Shown: positions 59,816 through 64,000 of the stretch, piece after piece
Numbering within the stretch: position 1 is the first letter of the stretch
Layout of the letters: the number at the start of each line of letters is the position of its first letter
Source of the DNA: Odontesthes bonariensis
Lineage: Eukaryota > Chordata > Actinopteri > Atheriniformes > Atherinopsidae
Length of the DNA: 64,000 nt
Direction: 5' to 3'
Assembly: GCF_027942865.1 (NCBI RefSeq)
Contig: NC_134528.1
Location: 25,196,586-25,260,585, forward strand
Notes under the pieces: model-generated
Database searches by the model: none
The model's input: only the letters and a program-made list of their open reading frames with translations
What the model was told of the DNA's origin: nothing
Position numbers and translations under genes: made by a program

Positions 59816-61512
59816 TATTGTGGCTGAGGAGGTGGAGTGTGTGATTTCTGGCTTCCCCTGCCCATGAGTTGTGCCCTGGGGCAATATACTGAATCTCACT
59901 GTGCCTGATGCCTGCATCCATGTATGCACGGTAGGAGCAGTTACAAAACAATTATCATATTGTTAAGTAAGTATCCCCTGACTGTTTTTTTTTCTCCATA
60001 CAACCAATAGTGGCTTCTTTAGTTACAATGGCCTTCATTTTTAATATTATGTCTGCCAATTCAGTGTGGACACACATCAAATACGCATACTTATGTTGGC
60101 GTGAAGAATACAGGCTGTGACCATTTGATCATACTGGCCTTCATGTGCAAACTACAAACAGATTCATAAAGTCTTCAGTTGGCACTTTGGGAAATAAGCT
60201 TACTGGCTTCTTTGCTGAGAGCTGAAAGATGGTTACCAGTAAATTGCTGGAGTCTCTGCTGGTTGCCTGGCAACTGCTATATCCCAAAGAAAGGGTCTGA
60301 TACGTAATCCCTAATGGAAAAATTTGGAAAAATCACTGTTTAAATGAAACACTCATGACCCCGAAAAGTTGAGAGGGTTAAGAATGTTGTTACAAACACA
60401 ATAATTATTTCTAGATTTCCAGAGAGTTTTAGCCAGAATCCACGCAAAATAACATGAATAGCAGAATCATTCCAAAACAATACTGAACCACAACTCGTTT
60501 ATCAAATGGTTAGCATTTAAGCATCTTTAGTTTTAGCATCTTCTCTCCCCATGATTTGCTGCAATGAACATCAAGTGACACTCCTTGTCTGCAGTGCCTG
60601 AATCCCCCCTGCTTCCCCTTAAAAAGATTTTAAAATAAAAATGCATTTGTCATATCTGCAGCATCTCTAGACTGCTGACAGGTGGATTTAGTGGGTTAAC
60701 TGTTAACTGTAAAGGACAAGTGAGACATCGCTTTTCATCAAATTGAAGATCCTGAGCTTCTCTGGATGATTGGTCATTGGCTTATCAACTTTTGGCCAGC
60801 TACGCTAAGCTAACTAAGCTGTCGCTTGAAGTTTCCCATCTAATCGTTCTTAGGTAAGAATGTGAGTTCAGCACTCATCCTGAATTTTCTATTTATTTTC
60901 TTAAGCACAATATGTGATTTCAGAAAAAAAAAGGGTCACGTTGCAGATTTTGTCAACAGGGAGTTGAGCAAAATTATGTGAACTTAGATAAAAGTCTGAA
61001 TCCATACTTCTTTAAATATTGTTTAGGAGCCTTCATTTGACAGATATGGTGAGGGGCCAGTTGGGAAAGTAAATGGATCATCCAGGCAGGAATCAAACCG
61101 GGAACTCTGGACCCGTTAGGTTTGTGCTTTATCAGGTTTTTGTGCTTTATCCAAGTGTGCTCAGGGCTGTTCAGACTGTAAAGCTCATTGTGGCAGATCG
61201 ACCACACTTCATCTAACTCTGTTTGGGCTTATAGATATGTATGTAGATAGGTTCTTACATTTAGAATAATGCCTCAAATGGTTTGGCAGTAAGAAGCAGG
61301 CGGGTAAAGTGACGCTAGGGCAACATCAAACCTCTAACAAATCTGAGGTTAAGTGGAAATTGATTATTGCCATTACCGCCTTACCTCCACCTCGCTGGCA
61401 TCCCATGTGTCCTGAACAGACTTGACCCGGCTGATGTGAGGGATGCTCCGGTGAAGGAGGGAGCAGGCCTGGCAAACAAACACACCTAAAGTCAGCGACG
61501 CCCAATCCGGCT
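41411..61512 (-). CDS. adap1: ArfGAP with dual PH domains 1 (centaurin alpha 1), 5' end missing
   Basis: Nine exons (minus): 61512-61385, 57752-57661, 49870-49788, 44599-44487, 44375-44229, 43147-43064, 42807-42745, 41802-41731 and 41650-41411. All have GT-AG introns with agreeing phases, 1022 coding nt; the first coding exon (about 30 residues with the first zinc-finger cysteines) lies to the right of the window. ADAP1 is an Arf6 GTPase-activating protein recruited by PtdIns(3,4,5)P3 and is abundant in neurons. The order seen is: ArfGAP zinc-finger part (VFVCQACSLLHRSIP), linker (PAFYYRPTHTDCKLLREQW), PH1 (EGFLWKRGRDNGQFL), and PH2 (EGFMEKTGPK, KKRWFTMDDRRLMYFKDPL, GVF-type FLFACETEAEQRDW). 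The tail RPMRPQEYAGYS is closer to ADAP1 than to ADAP2. Conserved positions of the ArfGAP fold are changed (see findings). Confidence 0.94.
41731..41802 (-). CDS. adap1: adap1 exon, PH2 core strand
   Basis: A 72-nt exon encoding HTEGFKKRWFTMDDRRL plus MYFKDPL, phase 0 at both ends. The acceptor is CTGCTCCAG and the donor GTAAGAAG. The basic KKRW is part of the inositol-lipid binding loop of PH2. Confidence 0.95.
42745..42807 (-). CDS. adap1: adap1 exon, start of PH2
   Basis: A 63-nt exon encoding LVPKLTRNFMKEGFMEKTGP plus K, phase 0. The acceptor is TGCTCTCCAG. The donor GTTTGT is a weak site. Confidence 0.92.
43064..43147 (-). CDS. adap1: adap1 exon, PH1 C-terminal helix
   Basis: An 84-nt exon encoding EMVDWFNAIRAARFHYLQ, then VAFPGASDEE. 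It is nearly identical to the human ADAP1 segment. The acceptor is TTTCCACAG and the donor GTGAAC. Confidence 0.96.
44229..44375 (-). CDS. adap1: adap1 exon, PH1 middle
   Basis: It encodes ARDPKAMMKIETLNATFQ, then PAKIGNPCGLQITYLKDN and STRNIFVYHSDAK, 49 residues. The acceptor is TTCCATTAAG and the donor GTACAC. Phase 0 at both ends. Confidence 0.95.
44487..44599 (-). CDS. adap1: adap1 exon, PH1 start
   Basis: It encodes GYREGFLWKRGRDNGQFLSR, then KFVLSEREGALKYFNKQD. It starts after TCTCTCAG in phase 1 and ends in phase 0 before GTAAGC. The KRGRDNGQFLSRKF segment carries the basic residues that bind PtdIns(3,4,5)P3. Confidence 0.95.
47723..47818. repeat. CA microsatellite with ATGC/CG interruptions
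   Basis: About 96 nt of CA with a few interrupting units (ATGCAC, ACGCAC). It lies in an adap1 intron. Reading frames across it are artefacts. Confidence 0.97.
49788..49870 (-). CDS. adap1: adap1 exon, ArfGAP/PH1 linker
   Basis: An 83-nt exon too broken by introns to stand out: LLREQWIRAKYERNEFEF, then IEKQEPYSAG. The acceptor is GTCTCCAG and the donor GTACGTG. Phases are 2 in and 1 out, both matching the neighbours. Confidence 0.94.
50315..50385 (-). repeat. Possible Rex1-like fragment
   Basis: The text around CTCTGAAGCTGAGCCCAGCC resembles part of the Rex1 3' region also seen at 17340-17400 (CTCTAAGGCTGCACCCAGCC). It is short and degenerate. Confidence 0.3.
53126..53514 (+). pseudogene. 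Captured two-exon gene fragment in the foldback core
   Basis: Exon-like 53126-53221 encodes 32 residues (MNDLIDLVKQTLSLEYSF, then LPNTDFIIDVMVPE). A GTATGT donor follows, then a 212-nt intron-like stretch ending CTCTTTTATGCAG. Exon-like 53434-53514 continues in phase 0 with ATIDILMRFEDFSRFYAER, VLGRIIE and a TGA. ATTAG just before 53126 could be another acceptor, so the fragment may be the 3' end of a longer gene. The DVxxPEA..AE pattern vaguely recalls the C-terminal region of PWWP3A/MUM1-type proteins; that is a weak guess. It may be a relic or a live small gene. Confidence 0.45.
54376..54909. mobile_element. Nested DNA transposon, TAGCCTG termini, 9-bp duplication, helicase fragment
   Basis: The element starts TAGCCTGACTACG and ends GGCACCCAGGCTA. 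It is flanked by GGTCATGGC (54367-54375) and GATCATGGC (54910-54918), a 9-bp target duplication with one mismatch. Removing it restores the 280-bp spacing of the host array. On the minus strand it carries a piece resembling a RecQ-like helicase: SAIESVLQDLHIAFILKDEQ, then RNAI, a TAA, AFIDRKDVFAVLPT and loss of the Walker A. The fragment is non-functional. Termini and TSD length match the element at 1430-2005. Confidence 0.8.
55120..56085. repeat. Tandem duplication of about 481 bp in the right foldback arm
   Basis: The 201-bp and 280-bp intervals recur in order between motif copies at 55120, 55321, 55601, 55802 and 56072 (the last interval 270). The frames at 54979-55173 and 55457-55654 encode almost the same peptide, showing recent duplication. 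This makes the right arm about three times the length of the left. Confidence 0.8.
57661..57752 (-). CDS. adap1: adap1 exon, ArfGAP C-terminal part
   Basis: It encodes LMSATGNSAAKAKYEQKV, then PAFYYRPTHTDCK, 92 nt. The acceptor is CCGTTTTAG and the donor GTAAGTAC, phase 0 in and 2 out. Human ADAP1 has FMASHGNDAARARFESKV and PSFYYRPTPSDC in this place. Confidence 0.92.
59731..59814. repeat. (TG)42 microsatellite
   Basis: A perfect TG run of 84 nt in an adap1 intron. Long frames across it encode only His/Thr or Cys/Val repeats and are not genes. Confidence 0.97.
60180..60850. repeat. Degenerate interspersed repeat
   Basis: GGCACTTTGGGAAATAAGCT with TTGCTGAGAGCTGAAAGATG, and later GGCCAGCTACGCTAAGCTAA, resemble parts of a common teleost repeat. 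A partly similar stretch lies at 39030-39130. The call is from memory and the boundaries are unclear. Confidence 0.35.
61385..61512 (-). CDS. adap1: adap1 exon, ArfGAP zinc-finger second half
   Basis: A 128-nt exon encoding PDWASLTLGVFVCQACSLLH, then RSIPHISRVKSVQDTWDAS and EVE. It has the second Cys pair (C-x2-C) and the arginine finger at the expected C-x4-R spacing. The acceptor is CTCTCCTGCAG and the donor GTAAGG. Two otherwise well-kept sites differ: Leu for Gly in the CSGxHR motif, and VQDTW for VRLDxW. Confidence 0.88.
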
Positions 61513-62278
61513 CTGCAGGAGAGAGGGAGAAATGGGAAGGAGGGAGAGTCAGGGGAATGAATTACGAGATGGTGTAGTGGGAGCAAACACAGAGGTGGAC
61601 GGAGAGGAAGGGAGCCAGAGAGGAAATGAAATCGGGGACAGCAGTAAAAAAAAGATGATAGAGAAAGATTGAAGGTAGATAAAGAAGGAGTGGTGAGAAA
61701 GTCTTCTCATAAAAGTGCCGCAACAAAGAGAACAGCATCACAAGGTTCAGGCTATAAATACTGAAAGTGCTGATGCCAGGGCTGTTATGGGGTGATGGAA
61801 GCAAAGTAAATGAAGCAAATATTGCAAGTGACTCTGTTTGAGTGTGTCCCTGCTCGTAAAGGAGGAACAGGGCAGCAAAATATGATTTGGGGGAAATCCT
61901 ATTTACTGCGGCATACTAACAAGAAACAGACCACCTGATCTGATCAGAAGTCAGCCGAGGTAGTTATCAGCTTAGTTACATGATCACACCCCCAAAGACA
62001 CACACACACACGCGCACACATGCATCCATACAGCATACACACCTTTGCTCTGAATATGACCTGAACATGTGACCAAACACATACTAAGTGCAGTCTGGAG
62101 TTTCGTCAGCAGCCAGAGAGATTGTGTGCAACTGAGCTACAACGTCGCAAAGCAGCAGCAGCCGGCAATGGCACGTTTGAGTTGCTTCACACACATCTTT
62201 GTACAAATTAAGTGCTAAGATGTGACATATGACAGAAAGGAGGCACCAGAATGTGAAGGAGAGAATCTAAGAAAGTCC

Positions 62279-62290
62279 CACATACACAAA

Positions 62291-62324
<34 letters not shown>

Positions 62325-62335
62325 ACGCAACACAC
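62279..62335. repeat. CA microsatellite, interrupted
   Basis: CACATACACAAACACACATA leads into an uninterrupted CA run (62294-62323), then CAACGCAACACACAC. It lies in the adap1 intron next to the right edge. Confidence 0.9.
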
Positions 62336-63842
62336 ACTCCAAAGAAAGAAGGCGCAGTTAGACTGAACGACAACCATTCCGACACCCTGATCTTTCAGTC
62401 AGTTAGCTATCACCAGCTGTCATGCTGCGTTCTGTGTCACAACTAAAAGTCTGGCATTTTCCCCTCCACATGTGGTACTGTCTAATGGAGTACAGCTTTT
62501 TCTAGACTGAAGTATCTCAGAAACAGTTGCGTTGATTTCCTCGTCATTAATCTCGCCAATACTGATGGCCCATATTGGGAGATCATAAACATATTACTGT
62601 TAGCATCTTTGTAGGCAGACACAGAATAAGTTTGTGAAGTTACGAAAGAGGCAACATACTGTATGTGTATTGGTGGCTGGTGAAGTACACATATTGATGA
62701 CAACAATCCAGTGCATTAAAGATAAGGTTTGTCTTTGTGTTCATGTGAATTTGTTCATTTTATCATGGCAGCAGCATAAGTTAAGATGACAAACATGATC
62801 ACCATAAAGCCTGCTAAAGATCAGCATGCTGTTCCCATTGTTGGTGTTGGGAAATCAGCACTGAGCTCAAAGCACAGCAGTGCAGTGCAGCGAACAGTGT
62901 GACTCCTGTTTCTACAATCACTGAAAAGCAGTTGATGATTCTTATTCAGTAATTGTTTCAGCACAGAAACACCACTGTCTTCTCCACCGTTTTTGTTTAT
63001 TTGTTGTAGTATTTGTCAAACTCTTCTCAACAATAACAAGACATGGACATGCCAGTGCATAACTAAGGTTCTGTTAGAGATGTTGGACTATATGTGTGTG
63101 CATAGTGCACCATGCATCTTCATAAGTTAACAGTGGTAGCTTGTGCATGGTCATAAGTGATTTAAAAGTACTGAGAGTGTCCTCACTGGCCAACACTCAA
63201 GTTTCTTTCCCTGCATCTCAGTCGCTGTACAGCTGCCGTTTCTCACACAAGGAGGCCCTCAGTGTGGTGCACTACAGCCATGTTAATGCTCAGGCACAGT
63301 GGTAGGCTGAAATAATCAAGGGAATCTTATGAAAGCCAAATGAGAGTGAAGGGGTTGAAGGAAGCATTAAAACGCCATTCCTGCAGCTCTCTGTCCTGCT
63401 GCGGTCGCTGCGAGCAGAGATGGAAATGCCACAGAGAGCTGCAGAGGAGAAGGAAGGTTTAGAGGTGAAGGCAGGCAGTAGAAGGAACACAGGCAGGAAG
63501 GAGGTCCCCTGAGAGTGCATCCAGCATTTACCACAACCCTTCCTCCGATTCCTCTGTTTTAACCCAATTTAAGCAGAATTAAGTAGGCAACGCTTTTATA
63601 AATGATCTTTTAATCATTCTAGATTGTGAGCAAGCACAAAGCATCACACTCCTGATGTTCTTTTTAGCTCGGTCGTACCTTCATGCTGCTAACAATTTAC
63701 ACCCCAAAAGAATCAAAATAAACCAGATTACTCAAACATACATAACCAGCTATTTGGTGATGAGGTCATCACTGTTTGAGTCAGAGCTTGTAGAGAAGCC
63801 GGTACCACTTATGAAGATTATCATGGCCACATGACTAACCAA

Positions 63843-63843
<1 letters not shown>

Positions 63844-63876
<33 letters not shown>
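63844..63876. repeat. (CA)16 microsatellite
   Basis: A pure CA run of about 33 nt. Confidence 0.9.
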
Positions 63877-63878
<2 letters not shown>

Positions 63879-64000
63879 AGTGCTATCTCCTTTAGATGTA
63901 TGTAGGACATGCTTCTCAGCAGGCCTGCTGTGAGCAACACCTGCACAGTTGTAGCAAACAGCAGGTAGAACACTCCTGATGCGTAACTCTGTTTTTTTTG

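Larger units (their letters stand above)
61513..64000. other. Adap1 intron to the window edge, no gene seen
   Basis: Both strands were checked for the expected first adap1 exon (CADCG zinc-finger start); it was not found, so it should be further right. Apart from the CA repeats listed above, the interval shows no recognisable feature. Confidence 0.5.

Overview
The window reads as a piece of a teleost (ray-finned fish) nuclear genome. Four split vertebrate genes are recognisable from their exon translations. The introns and spacers carry typical fish repeats: Rex1- and L2-like LINE ends, an L1 insertion, decayed Tc1/mariner copies, TTAA-flanked MITEs and long CA/TG microsatellites. There are no operons, CRISPR arrays or bacterial features. 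Positions are exact where a splice junction or repeat end could be read, and approximate for decayed repeats.

Layout from left to right. (1) 1-3516: the first two coding exons of rab26 on the minus strand; the rest lies left of the window. (2) 8436-30420: a complete 11-exon lmf1 (lipase maturation factor 1) on the minus strand, 577 codons, including an 11-nt microexon. All ten introns have GT-AG ends and compatible phases. (3) 31523-34438: a complete three-exon sox8 (SoxE transcription factor) on the plus strand, 452 codons, divergent from lmf1. (4) 41411 to beyond the right edge: adap1 (ArfGAP with dual PH domains) on the minus strand, convergent with sox8. Nine coding exons are present; the first coding exon is outside the window. 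The divergent lmf1-sox8 pair is also found on human 16p13.3.

The genes do different jobs: regulated secretion (rab26), ER maturation of lipases (lmf1), developmental transcription (sox8), and Arf6/phosphoinositide signalling (adap1). I see no common pathway. The neighbourhood is a syntenic block, not a functional cluster.

The most unusual DNA is in an adap1 intron at about 52336-56240. It is a 3.9-kb foldback element built from mirrored repeat units. The left and right arms meet an AT-rich border and enclose a 0.75-kb core that looks like two spliced exons of a captured gene fragment. Its right arm has been enlarged by tandem duplication and hit by a second transposon with a 9-bp target duplication. 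A smaller, independent foldback of about 0.74 kb lies between sox8 and adap1 (38213-38952). Other points are a TAGCCTG-ended element 20 bp inside the rab26 exon-2 donor, a (CA)36 tract 13 nt inside an lmf1 donor, and substitutions at conserved ArfGAP positions in adap1.
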